DNA of 13,492 bases from SIG578 sp964508295 (GTDB taxonomy: Bacteria; Bacillota; Clostridia; Oscillospirales; Ruminococcaceae), in NCBI GenBank assembly GCA_964508295.1, contig CAZDSQ010000046.1, forward strand, positions 1 through 13,492, in the 5' to 3' direction. The translations under genes and the position numbers were made by a program. The notes beneath the pieces were generated by a model. That model ran no database searches. It worked only from the letters and a program-made list of their open reading frames with translations, and was not told the origin of the DNA. Positions 1 through 6,485 of this stretch are shown in pieces; positions within the stretch are counted from its first letter, which is position 1, and every line of letters begins with the position of its first letter.

Positions 1-581
1 AAGTTTTCCACGTCATACAGCATACTGTCAACGGCGCAAATGCAAAGGGTAACGATCTCTCTTTCGATGTCATTCTGTGCGTTTGCTTCGGAAATGTGGA
101 TTTTTGCTTTGCGCCACATAGCAAGATCGCCGCGCCAGATAGCGCACTGTGCAAGGAGTGTACCTGCGGCAAGAACGGCATAAAAACCGGAATGCTTCTC
201 CAAAAGGTAGTTTGCGCTCTCGTACACCTCGTCGATCTCACCTCTGGCACAGGCAAGCTCGGCAGAAAGAAGCGTTTGTGCTTCGGGGTTATCTGCAAGC
301 TCTGCAATGGCTTTTTCGGCGCAACCGGGGGCGTAATAAAGGTTTGTCATATACAGAAACGGGGTTTTTCGGGGCAAGAGCATATCTGTGTTCTGCTGAG
401 CTTGCGCCGCGCGGCTTGCCTTGGTTCGCCCGTCAATAGGCTTTTTTGCATCTTTCGGAATCATCCAAGCCCTACCAAAACGGGCCGCACCCTCAATTTT
501 TCCCTCTGCACAGAGAGTTTGCAATCTGCGTGATGATACACCCCACCGCGCTGCAACATCATCTATCTTCAAATAATTCAT
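1..581 (-). CDS. HTH transcriptional regulator, N-terminal part (cut by window edge)
   Basis: The reading frame starts at ATG 579-581 and stays open for 193 codons to the left edge, so the C-terminus is missing. The first 45 or so residues (MNYLKIDDVAARWGVSSRR, then GAARFGRAWMIPKDA) are a MerR/excisionase-type winged helix-turn-helix: tryptophan-glycine at the recognition helix, then the arginine-phenylalanine-glycine wing and W-x-I-P-K-D-A closing strand. The rest is alanine- and leucine-rich helical sequence with TPR-like pairing (for example AELACARGEIDEVYESANYLL). From memory, Firmicutes regulators with this N-terminus often continue into a helical repeat region and a C-terminal LuxR-type HTH; that end is not visible here. 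A GGGAG ribosome site sits 11 bases before the start. Upstream lie a promoter and repeated CGAAC-type sites that could be its own operators. DNA binding is fairly certain; the regulated genes and signal are unknown. Confidence 0.8.
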   Translation of the reverse strand, partial: MNYLKIDDVAARWGVSSRRLQTLCAEGKIEGAARFGRAWMIPKDAKKPIDGRTKASRAAQAQQNTDMLLPRKTPFLYMTNLYYAPGCAEKAIAELADNPEAQTLLSAELACARGEIDEVYESANYLLEKHSGFYAVLAAGTLLAQCAIWRGDLAMWRKAKIHISEANAQNDIEREIVTLCICAVDSMLYDVEN

Positions 582-605
582 GACTTATCTATCTCCCAAC
601 CCGCT

Positions 606-693
606 ATTCCGAAGCAGTTATATTGTTCGCAATTCCGCCGTTTATATCGTTCGGTATTCCGCCATTTATTATACATCGTTTATGCGAACAATA
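606..693. repeat. Repeated CGAAC-type sites in the regulator leader (candidate operator array)
   Basis: Three near-identical units starting ATTCCG lie at 606, 632 and 656, spaced 26 and 24 bases. Within them the ten-base site TATTGTTCGC (621-630) recurs as TATCGTTCGG (645-654), and its exact reverse complement GCGAACAATA is at 684-693, overlapping the -35 box of the leftward promoter. Regular spacing next to a promoter suggests a multi-site operator for the regulator downstream. Seen directly: the repeats. Inferred: the operator role. Confidence 0.6.
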
Positions 694-696
694 CAA
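668..696 (-). promoter_or_regulatory. Promoter of the left-edge HTH regulator
   Basis: Read on the minus strand, a perfect TATAAT (668-673) stands 17 bases from TTGTAT (691-696). The -35 matches only TTG of the consensus, which fits an activated or regulated promoter. The predicted start near 661 would give a leader of about 80 bases that contains the tandem CGAAC-type units. Confidence 0.6.
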
Positions 697-723
697 GAAG
701 TTTTTGTAAACTTTTGCAGACAC

Positions 724-873
724 TTAATATAATTTTCCTTTCGGTGTAAAGCAAAAAACCGAATGAGTTTGATAGCGCTCGTCCGGCTGATTGTTATGTA
801 GTTTAACACTTGATCCTATTAATATCCAAAGTCCAAAATCGCCTGTTTCCTCGATTTTATCTTCCGCGGTCAC
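724..873 (-). other. Possible small ORF or gene remnant, 49 codons
   Basis: A minus-strand frame opens at GTG 871-873 and ends at TAA 724-726. The peptide (VTAEDKIEETGDFGLWILIG, later THSVFCFTPKGKLY) has a mixed, protein-like composition and the frame is open further upstream without a stop into the end of the DUF4037 gene. The GAGGG before GTG is too close to be a good ribosome site. It may be a real small protein, the relic of a lost gene, or chance. I recognise no family. The rest of the 582-893 stretch holds only the regulator promoter and repeats. Confidence 0.25.
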
Positions 874-893
874 TCCCTCGGCCCGTTTTTTTA

Positions 894-1835
894 TTAAATT
901 GCTGAAAGAATGTGCATATTTCGGATTTCTGCGCTTGAAACAGCATTATTTACTATGTATGCCTGCGCTTCCATTTCAGAGCTTGCAAGGCGGCTTATGC
1001 CCTGCGATTTCAGCTCGGCAGAGACCTCGGTGCAGATGCGCTCTATAGCCTCGGCTTTTTTCTCGGCGTCAGCGCCGCTGTTGCCGCTTGAAATGAGATA
1101 TTCAAGCGCACCTGAAAGGTGATTTAAACGTGGCAGGGCGCCAAGGGCACGAAAGCTCCATTTGTAATACGGCATATAGGTTTTGTTAAGCAGAAAGATG
1201 GCGTTTAAGGCACTCTTTACAAACTCAAAGACGGCAAGCTGAGCCGCCGCGCTCTCCCCTCTTGCAAGGCACCTTTTAAAATTGTACTGCCCAGCCTGCC
1301 CCGTTAAAAGCAGGTTGCCCGCAAGCTTTTTGAGCCTTACGTCCTCGGGGAAATAGCTCAATTTTTCTCTTATCTTAGTAAACTCGCCGTAATTGTCGGC
1401 AAAAACGGCACCGTTTACCGACTCGGCGAGAGAATATTCAGGCACCGTAAACCAGTCAGATAGCGAAAGCTCGCCGTTCCGCCTGCCCGTTTTTGCCTCG
1501 AAAAAATCGCCGATTCTTATAACACCGTGCCTGCTGCCGCCGACGGCGCTCATAAGACTTCTCTCAAAGCCTAAAAACTGACGCGGGAGCCTTGAATATG
1601 CCCGCTCCAGCTCGAAGGCAGTTTTACTGTTGACAACGTCCTCGTCGGGTATAAAAATGCAGAATGCAGGCTCAAAATCGTGGTCTTGGGAGATGTCGTC
1701 ATCATAGCCAAAGCACTCCGAACCGCTGCCGACAAGCCCTACCGCCAAAAACGGCAAAAGAGAGGCAAACTGCTCTTTGAGCATTGGCTCGCCGTATTTT
1801 TCAAAAAATTTTCTTGAAAGCTCAAGCCCCTTCAT
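894..1835 (-). CDS. DUF4037 nucleotidyltransferase-like protein
   Basis: A 313-residue protein whose N-terminal part has the nucleotidyltransferase-fold signature: G36-S-G-S39 followed by acidic D51-H-D53 in the string DDISQDHDFEP. The C-terminal half is helical and ends with a conserved-looking segment (MEAQAYIVNN, then SAEIRNMHI) that I associate with the DUF4037 family, so the protein looks complete. The retained acidic pair suggests metal-dependent nucleotidyl transfer is possible; the acceptor is unknown. It is the last gene of the DeoR-TPR-DUF4037 operon: its start lies 14 bases inside the TPR gene, with a perfect AGGAGG at 1840-1845 seven bases... four to five bases upstream of ATG, so translation is coupled. 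A cytosolic protein; no signal peptide or membrane segment. Family call good, function unknown. Confidence 0.82.
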   Translation of the reverse strand: MKGLELSRKFFEKYGEPMLKEQFASLLPFLAVGLVGSGSECFGYDDDISQDHDFEPAFCIFIPDEDVVNSKTAFELERAYSRLPRQFLGFERSLMSAVGGSRHGVIRIGDFFEAKTGRRNGELSLSDWFTVPEYSLAESVNGAVFADNYGEFTKIREKLSYFPEDVRLKKLAGNLLLTGQAGQYNFKRCLARGESAAAQLAVFEFVKSALNAIFLLNKTYMPYYKWSFRALGALPRLNHLSGALEYLISSGNSGADAEKKAEAIERICTEVSAELKSQGISRLASSEMEAQAYIVNNAVSSAEIRNMHILSAI

Positions 1836-2577
1836 AAATCCTCCTACAGCGCTCTTTCAGCTCGTTTTCATAGGCAAAATAGCCGTAATATCCAAATACC
1901 GTGGCGCACTTTTCGCAGACAAAGGCATAATTGCCGTCGGTCTGGTTTTTACATTTGTCAAGTAATTTAATTGACTTTTGTATACAATCTGTAATTTTTT
2001 CTTCTGCGCCCTCAAGGCCAAACTGCGCCTCAGCGGCAGATGCCATATTAAGATAGGTTATCGCCTGCTCAGGCTCTTTGTTTCCCGCGCTCTGCATAAC
2101 CGAAATCGCCTTTTTGTAAAGGCTGTCGGCATCTTCAAAGCGCTTTAAATCAACAAGCGCCAGCGCCATATTGTTATATAGTCCGCCGAGTCTGTCATCA
2201 GACGGCGCAAGATTTTGCTCGTAAATTTTCTGCGCCTTTTCAAAGAGAGGAATGGCCTTTTCCGCCATACCGAACGCCTTATAAACAGTTGCGCTGTTTA
2301 AATAGGTGGTAGCCGAGCCGACATTATATTCGATATTCATTTTTTCTATCTGGTCAAGGGCGCTTTGAGCAAATGAAAGCGCCTCGTTTTTCTCGCCGAG
2401 CTTTCGGCAAAGGCCCATAAGCTCGTTGTTTATAAGCAGGGCGGCCCGTCCGTCCCCTGCGTTTTTTGCCTCAGAAAGCCAGTATACAAGATGACTTTTG
2501 GCGGCGGAATAATCATTTTTTGCAAGATATTCATCAAGCTTTTTAAGCACCCTATCGGTTGGCACCATTATGTTCAC
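1822..2577 (-). CDS. Tetratricopeptide-repeat (TPR) protein
   Basis: About 251 residues of helix-turn-helix repeats. At least four TPR-like units are readable, including a unit with TYLNSATVYKAFGMAEKA, one with LYNNMALALVDLKRFEDA and one with AITYLNMASAAEAQFG. Near the C-terminus is a CEKC pair followed by an aromatic stretch (FGYYGYFAYENEL). I chose GTG 2575-2577 because GAGG (2586-2589) lies eight bases before it; an in-frame GTG at 2584-2586 has no room for a ribosome site and the ATG at 2566-2568 is too far. The gene is 18 bases downstream of the DeoR gene and overlaps the DUF4037 gene by 14 bases, so the three are one transcript. TPRs usually hold partner proteins; the obvious candidate is the DUF4037 protein. 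No catalytic motif seen. Confidence 0.82.
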   Translation of the reverse strand: MNIMVPTDRVLKKLDEYLAKNDYSAAKSHLVYWLSEAKNAGDGRAALLINNELMGLCRKLGEKNEALSFAQSALDQIEKMNIEYNVGSATTYLNSATVYKAFGMAEKAIPLFEKAQKIYEQNLAPSDDRLGGLYNNMALALVDLKRFEDADSLYKKAISVMQSAGNKEPEQAITYLNMASAAEAQFGLEGAEEKITDCIQKSIKLLDKCKNQTDGNYAFVCEKCATVFGYYGYFAYENELKERCRRIYEGA

Positions 2578-2595
2578 AAGGCTCACCTCACCAAT

Positions 2596-3315
2596 TTAAA
2601 AGGAATATGCATTGTCATCAAGGTCTGTAACAACGCCGCTTATCTCGTTTGCGGCGGCAAGCTTAAAGCCAAAGCGTTTGCCGAACTTGCTGCTATCAAA
2701 AACAAAGTACTGTTTTTTGGCGTTTTTTATCATCAGCCGTCTGAGCGAGCTTTCGGCTTCCGACTGGTCGGAAATAACACCGTCCTCGTCTATTCCCTGC
2801 GCCGAGAAAAAGCAAATATTGGCATAGAAATTTTCAAGGCTCTGCTCTGCAACACTTCCCACCAAGGCATAGGAATTTTCCACCGACATTCCGCCCGTTA
2901 AGTAACAGCGAACATGCTTTTCCTTGAGCCGCTCTGCAACAAAGGTGCTGTTGGTTACGACCGTAAGATTTTGCTCGGGAGAAATAAAATCAACTATATG
3001 GCTGACGGTTGACGAGGCATCCAGAAACACAACGTCGCCGTCGCAAATAAGCTTTGCGGCCTTTTTTGCGATTGATTCCTTTATTGAAAAGTTGCTTTTG
3101 TTCCTGACCTCGAAAGGTACCTCTCGGTTTTCGTAATCGGGAACTGTGGCGCCGCCGTAACACCTTGTAACAAGGCCTTTTTGCTCCATATCCGCAAGGT
3201 CTCGCCTTATGGTAATGGGCGCAACGAAAAGCTTTTGCGACAAAAACTTTACTGTGCAGTACCTGCGCTCTTTTATTATTTCTAAAATACCGTCTTGTCT
3301 TTCTTTTTTGAGCAT
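2596..3315 (-). CDS. DeoR/GlpR-family transcriptional regulator
   Basis: A 239-residue protein with the DeoR layout. An N-terminal winged HTH covers about residues 5-56 (VKFLSQKLFVAPITIRRDL, with the family hallmark T-I-R-R-D-L), ending in the wing CYGGA. An effector-binding domain with the ISOCOT/sugar-phosphate fold follows: D99-A-S-S-T103, VVTNS, LTGGM and the acidic stretch around GIDEDGVISD. Members of this family usually sense phosphorylated sugars and repress sugar genes. The start ATG 3313-3315 is chosen because GAGG sits seven bases upstream; the open frame runs 28 codons further but without a ribosome site. The gene heads the TPR-DUF4037 operon and faces the GpsA-like gene across 124 bases of shared promoter DNA, so it probably controls both directions. 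The effector is unknown. Confidence 0.92.
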   Translation of the reverse strand: MLKKERQDGILEIIKERRYCTVKFLSQKLFVAPITIRRDLADMEQKGLVTRCYGGATVPDYENREVPFEVRNKSNFSIKESIAKKAAKLICDGDVVFLDASSTVSHIVDFISPEQNLTVVTNSTFVAERLKEKHVRCYLTGGMSVENSYALVGSVAEQSLENFYANICFFSAQGIDEDGVISDQSEAESSLRRLMIKNAKKQYFVFDSSKFGKRFGFKLAAANEISGVVTDLDDNAYSF

Positions 3316-3360
3316 CTTTGTTCCTCTCTGTCTTAAAAATGTACTTATTTTTGTTTCTTT

Positions 3361-3389
3361 ATCATAAATTAGGTCATATATTGACACAA
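3361..3389 (-). promoter_or_regulatory. Promoter of the DeoR-TPR-DUF4037 operon
   Basis: On the minus strand TTGTGT (3384-3389) is 17 bases from TATGAT (3361-3366), about 45 bases before the DeoR start codon. Its -35 box overlaps the -35 box of the opposing promoter. Confidence 0.55.
3373..3385. promoter_or_regulatory. Candidate DeoR operator, GTCA-N5-TGAC palindrome
   Basis: The hyphenated palindrome GTCATATATTGAC lies between and across the two overlapping -35 boxes. A bound dimer here would block both promoters. The palindrome is seen; the identity of the binding protein is inferred from the adjacent DeoR gene. Confidence 0.4.
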
Positions 3390-3409
3390 AAACGTTCATT
3401 TTTTATAAT
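3381..3409 (+). promoter_or_regulatory. Consensus sigma-A promoter of the GpsA-like gene
   Basis: A perfect TTGACA (3381-3386), 17-base spacer and perfect TATAAT (3404-3409). Predicted start near 3416, giving a leader of about 25 bases before ATG 3440. A fully consensus promoter is intrinsically strong and normally needs a repressor if the gene is conditional. Confidence 0.85.
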
Positions 3410-3439
3410 AATAGCATAACATTGAAAGGATGTCAAAGT

Positions 3440-4486
3440 ATGAAAACTATTACAATTATAGGCGCAGGAATGATGGGCTCGGCGCTGGCCTTTCCCGCAA
3501 GGGAAAACGGCAACGAGGTTCGCCTTGTGGGAACCCATCTTGACAGAGAAATCATCGAGGCCTGCAGAAAGACAAACCGCCATCCCAAGTTTGTTAAGGA
3601 TTTTCCCGACGGGATTTCTTATTATCAGATAGAGGAGCTCTCAGAGGCAATTGAGGGCGCAGATTTTATTATCTGCGGCGTCAGCAGCTTTGGCGTTGAG
3701 TGGTTTAGGGACGAAATTCTGCCCCGCCTCCACGATAACGTTCCTATGATATCGGTTACAAAAGGGCTTGTGAACACCGACGACGGCGCTCTTATCACCT
3801 ACCCTGACATCTGGCAGAAAAAGCTCGACGAGCTAGGCAAAAACATTCCACTTAACGCCATCGGCGGTCCCTGCACAAGCTACGAGCTTGTTGCCCACGA
3901 CCAAACCGAAGTTACCTTCTGCGGCAGGGATATGGCGGTGCTGAGAATGATAAAATCTGCCATGGCTACCGACTACTACCACATAAGCCTTACCACCGAC
4001 GTTGTCGGGGTTGAGAGCGCAGTTGCACTCAAAAACGGCTTTGCGCTGGGAATTGCGCTGACAATCGGCTTAAATCAAAAAGAATTTGGACTTGACAGCG
4101 AGCTTCACTTTAACTCGCAGGCGGCGGTTTTTGCACAGGCGGTAAGAGAAATGAACAAACTTTTAAAACTGCAGGGCGCAGAGGACTTTAACAACCTTGT
4201 GCTTGGTGCAGGCGACCTTTACGTAACGGTATACGGCGGCAGAACAAGACTTGTAGGCATACTATTAGGCCGCGGCCTTGACATTGACGAGGCAAAGGCA
4301 GAGCTTAAGGGCGTTACCCTCGAATCCCTTGTTGTTGCCGAGCGTGTTGCAAAGGCAATTCGCCTTAAGGCAGAAAAAGGCGAGGTTGATTTAAAAGACT
4401 ATCCCCTGCTTATGCACATCGACGAGATAATCACCCGGAAGAAGCCCGTAAATATCCCTTGGGAAAGTTTCACATTTGAAAAGTAA
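3440..4486 (+). CDS. GpsA-like NAD(P)-dependent glycerol-3-phosphate dehydrogenase family protein
   Basis: A 348-residue protein with an N-terminal Rossmann domain (G8-A-G-M-M-G13) and the C-terminal 6-phosphogluconate-dehydrogenase-like helical domain. GpsA hallmarks kept: T107-K108-G-L, D-V-V-G-V-E then A-L-K198-N with the catalytic lysine, and G-A-G-D259-L. Changed: the usual GPSFA region reads GGPCTSYEL (142-150), and the arginine-rich substrate loop S-R-N-R-R reads G-G-R-T-R (266-270). The family converts DHAP and sn-glycerol 3-phosphate, but these changes make a related phosphorylated substrate possible. Start ATG 3440 has AAAGGA nine bases upstream; the in-frame TTG at 3422 is less likely. 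It stands alone behind a consensus promoter, divergent from the DeoR operon. Family call strong, exact substrate uncertain; I would not assign gpsA for phospholipid synthesis. Confidence 0.82.
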   Translation: MKTITIIGAGMMGSALAFPARENGNEVRLVGTHLDREIIEACRKTNRHPKFVKDFPDGISYYQIEELSEAIEGADFIICGVSSFGVEWFRDEILPRLHDNVPMISVTKGLVNTDDGALITYPDIWQKKLDELGKNIPLNAIGGPCTSYELVAHDQTEVTFCGRDMAVLRMIKSAMATDYYHISLTTDVVGVESAVALKNGFALGIALTIGLNQKEFGLDSELHFNSQAAVFAQAVREMNKLLKLQGAEDFNNLVLGAGDLYVTVYGGRTRLVGILLGRGLDIDEAKAELKGVTLESLVVAERVAKAIRLKAEKGEVDLKDYPLLMHIDEIITRKKPVNIPWESFTFEK

Positions 4487-4502
4487 ACAAACCAATAAGT
4501 AA

Positions 4503-4531
4503 AAAAGCGAGGTGCTTTGCACCTCGCTTTT
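4503..4531. terminator. Bidirectional intrinsic terminator
   Basis: GCGAGGTGC (4507-4515), loop TTT, GCACCTCGC (4519-4527), flanked by six A on the left and a T-rich run on the right. It lies between two convergent stops (4486 and 4540) and has a U-tract in both directions. Confidence 0.92.
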
Positions 4532-4539
4532 GTTTTGTT

Positions 4540-5226
4540 TTATTTGCCCTCGCAGATCTCGGCGATGGACTTTTTGCCGTAAATCGACTCCCAGTCGGCA
4601 TTGAAATCATCAATGGCGTACTGAGTCATGGGGTGGTATGTAAGGGTTTCAAAAAGCGCGGGGTTGATGGTTACCGACTGGCAGCCCGACATTGAGATCT
4701 TGTGAATCTGCTCGACTGTCTTAAAGCTGGCGGCAAGCACCTTTGTCTTAATATCGTGCTTTTTGAACATCTCAACTATCTCGGCAACGACCTGAACGCC
4801 GTCGCTGACGATATTGTCAAGTCGGTTAACGTAAGGCGCTACGAAATCCGCACCCGCAAGAGCGGCGATGAGAGCCTGCTGCTGTGTGAATATCGCGGTT
4901 TCGGTAACCTTGATTCCCATTTTGTGCAGAATCGAGGTTGCCTTTAAGCCCTCGGGCGAGATGGGGATCTTTACATAAAAGTTTCCGCCGACTGCCTCTT
5001 TTAAGAGCAGAGCCTCTTTAACGATGTCCTCACATTTGCTGGCAGTAACCTGCACGTGAAGCATCATATCAGGGCCGATTATGGCGCGAATGTCCTTTAT
5101 AAGCTTTAAAAAGTCGGTATTTTCCTTGGAAATAATGGTGGGGTTGGTCGTAACTCCCGCAACGGGATAATATTCCACGCATCTTCTAATATCGTCAAGA
5201 TTCGCGGTGTCAATAATATACATCAT
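4540..5226 (-). CDS. Fructose-6-phosphate aldolase / transaldolase-like protein (TalC/FSA type)
   Basis: A 228-residue short transaldolase-family TIM barrel. Family motifs in order: GVTTNPTII (24-32), HVQVTA (57-62), Y84-V-K86-I-P with the Schiff-base lysine, A-P-Y132-V-N-R and K-V-L-A-A-S-F-K. Glutamine 59 and tyrosine 132 correspond to Gln59 and Tyr131 of E. coli FSA, whereas true transaldolases have glutamate and phenylalanine there. That points to aldol cleavage of fructose 6-phosphate to dihydroxyacetone and glyceraldehyde 3-phosphate, or a similar ketose phosphate, rather than transaldolase, although many such genes are annotated as transaldolase. Start ATG 5224-5226 has AGAGGT eight bases upstream. 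It is the last gene of the operon, 23 bases after the mannitol-phosphate-dehydrogenase-like gene, and ends at the bidirectional terminator. The ketose phosphate made by that enzyme would be its natural substrate. Confidence 0.88.
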   Translation of the reverse strand: MMYIIDTANLDDIRRCVEYYPVAGVTTNPTIISKENTDFLKLIKDIRAIIGPDMMLHVQVTASKCEDIVKEALLLKEAVGGNFYVKIPISPEGLKATSILHKMGIKVTETAIFTQQQALIAALAGADFVAPYVNRLDNIVSDGVQVVAEIVEMFKKHDIKTKVLAASFKTVEQIHKISMSGCQSVTINPALFETLTYHPMTQYAIDDFNADWESIYGKKSIAEICEGK

Positions 5227-5249
5227 AATGTTTTACCTCTGCTGTTTTG

Positions 5250-6464
5250 TTATTTGCGCTTTTCTATTTCAAGTGCAGTTATAATATCCTTCATTTCAGC
5301 CTTGCTTTCAAGCATCTTGTAAAGGCGCTCGATAAGCTCAACAGACTCCTTATCGGTAAGCTCGCTGTACTTCTCCAAAGTGGCGGCAACGCCGACGGTC
5401 TTTGCGCTTTCTGCAATTTCAACGGAAGCCGCATCGTCAGCGGGAGCAAAATGCAGGGCGGCAGCAATGCCAAGGCAGATATATGTAGGCTTAATTCCCT
5501 GCTTTTTGCAGAGGTTGTGCGCGCCGATAAGTCTGTCATTTTTGGAGAGCTTGCGGATCGTATCTCTGCCGACTCTGAGCGAGGTGTCGCCCAAGAGCTT
5601 GTTTTCAAATCTGTAGAGCAGATCTTCGCTGTGGTCAATAAGCTCGGTAATATCAACGCCGTGCTCTCTTGAGAGCGCCTGCGAGGACTCCAAGAGTGCC
5701 TGCAGGGCGAGGAGCTTGATCGAGGGGTCAAGCGCCGCCTGCCAGATGTACTCGCAGCCGCCGAGTGCTCCGAGATAGGCAGTAAGAGCGTGGCTCATAT
5801 TGTGCATAAAGAGCTTGCGCTGAATGAAAAACTCAAACGGCTCAAAGGGCATAAGATTTACGATTTCGGGAATTTCTCCCTTGAATGCCGCCTTGTCAAC
5901 AGGAAGCTGGCAGTACTCCTCAACGCAGACTGCAAGCATATTTTTTGCTCTTATCTCCTCGGGAGTTGCAGGCACCATTCTTCCGATAGAGGCCTCAACA
6001 AGACCGAAGCACTCGTTAAAATAAGCCTTTTCCGCGTCTGTAAGATGCTCACTGATAAGTTCTCTCAAATAGGAGTCGGCACCGAGCTTATTCTCACAAA
6101 TGATGATGTTAAGAGGGACCTTATTGCCCTCGGCAAATCTCTTTTTAACGCCGCAGGCGATGGGTTTTGCGATATAAGGTAGCACGTTTACGCCGACTGC
6201 GGTTGCCATAACGTCGGCCTTTGCAATCATATCTCCGACGACCTCGGGGTCTTTGCCCAAAAGTCCCGTTACATTCTTAACCTCTTGCATATCGTATTCT
6301 TCGCCACGGGTTATATAAAGGGGATAACTGCGGTCATTTTGAAGTTGAGAAATTACAGCCTCGTTAATATCAATAAAGGTAACCTCATAGCCGGAGAGCG
6401 AGAAAAGCTGACCGATAAAGCCGCGACCTATGTTACCCGCTCCGTACATTACTGCATTTTTCAT
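5250..6464 (-). CDS. mtlD: Mannitol-1-phosphate 5-dehydrogenase-like polyol-phosphate dehydrogenase
   Basis: A 404-residue protein matching MtlD along its length (the E. coli enzyme is about 382 residues). The N-terminal Rossmann motif is G8-A-G-N-I-G-R-G15-F-I-G; PLNIIICENK (118-127) is a family block; and the polyol dehydrogenase active-site signature K217-x4-N222-x2-H225 lies in RKLFMHNMSHALTAYLG. The reaction of the family is NAD-dependent oxidation of mannitol 1-phosphate to fructose 6-phosphate. ATG 6462-6464 is preferred: AGAAAG lies ten bases upstream, while the GTG three codons earlier has no space for one. The gene follows the PfkB kinase by 21 bases and precedes the aldolase by 23. 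No mannitol PTS is present in the window, so a different hexitol or pentitol phosphate is possible; the symbol reflects the family. Confidence 0.87.
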   Translation of the reverse strand: MKNAVMYGAGNIGRGFIGQLFSLSGYEVTFIDINEAVISQLQNDRSYPLYITRGEEYDMQEVKNVTGLLGKDPEVVGDMIAKADVMATAVGVNVLPYIAKPIACGVKKRFAEGNKVPLNIIICENKLGADSYLRELISEHLTDAEKAYFNECFGLVEASIGRMVPATPEEIRAKNMLAVCVEEYCQLPVDKAAFKGEIPEIVNLMPFEPFEFFIQRKLFMHNMSHALTAYLGALGGCEYIWQAALDPSIKLLALQALLESSQALSREHGVDITELIDHSEDLLYRFENKLLGDTSLRVGRDTIRKLSKNDRLIGAHNLCKKQGIKPTYICLGIAAALHFAPADDAASVEIAESAKTVGVAATLEKYSELTDKESVELIERLYKMLESKAEMKDIITALEIEKRK

Positions 6465-6485
6465 TATGTTCACGCTTTCTGTTGC

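Noticed and set aside
96..533. 145-codon plus-strand frame at the left end
   Set aside because: It is antisense to the truncated regulator, whose minus-strand frame has a clear HTH domain, ribosome site and promoter; the plus-strand peptide is cysteine-rich and shows no family features.
606..693. CGAAC sites as LexA/SOS boxes
   Set aside because: No CGAAC-N4-GTTCG arrangement is formed; the inverted copies are more than 50 bases apart.
740..763. TTCGGT/ACCGAA hairpin as a terminator
   Set aside because: Only a six-base stem with a 12-base loop and no T run after it on either strand.
835..858. AAAATCG/CGATTTT hairpin as terminator of the DeoR-TPR-DUF4037 operon
   Set aside because: Seven mostly A-T pairs with a ten-base loop; too weak to claim, so the operon end is left without a called terminator.
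2491..2901. 136-codon plus-strand frame across the TPR and DeoR genes
   Set aside because: It crosses the boundary of two well-supported minus-strand genes and has no protein-family features.
5247..5672. 141-codon plus-strand frame inside the mtlD-like gene
   Set aside because: Antisense shadow of a well-matched enzyme; no ribosome site and no recognisable domain.
6462..6473. The 12-base string GTGAACATAATG at the starts of both the mtlD-like gene and the TPR gene (2566-2577)
   Set aside because: A 12-base match is expected by chance in a window of this size, and the flanking bases differ.
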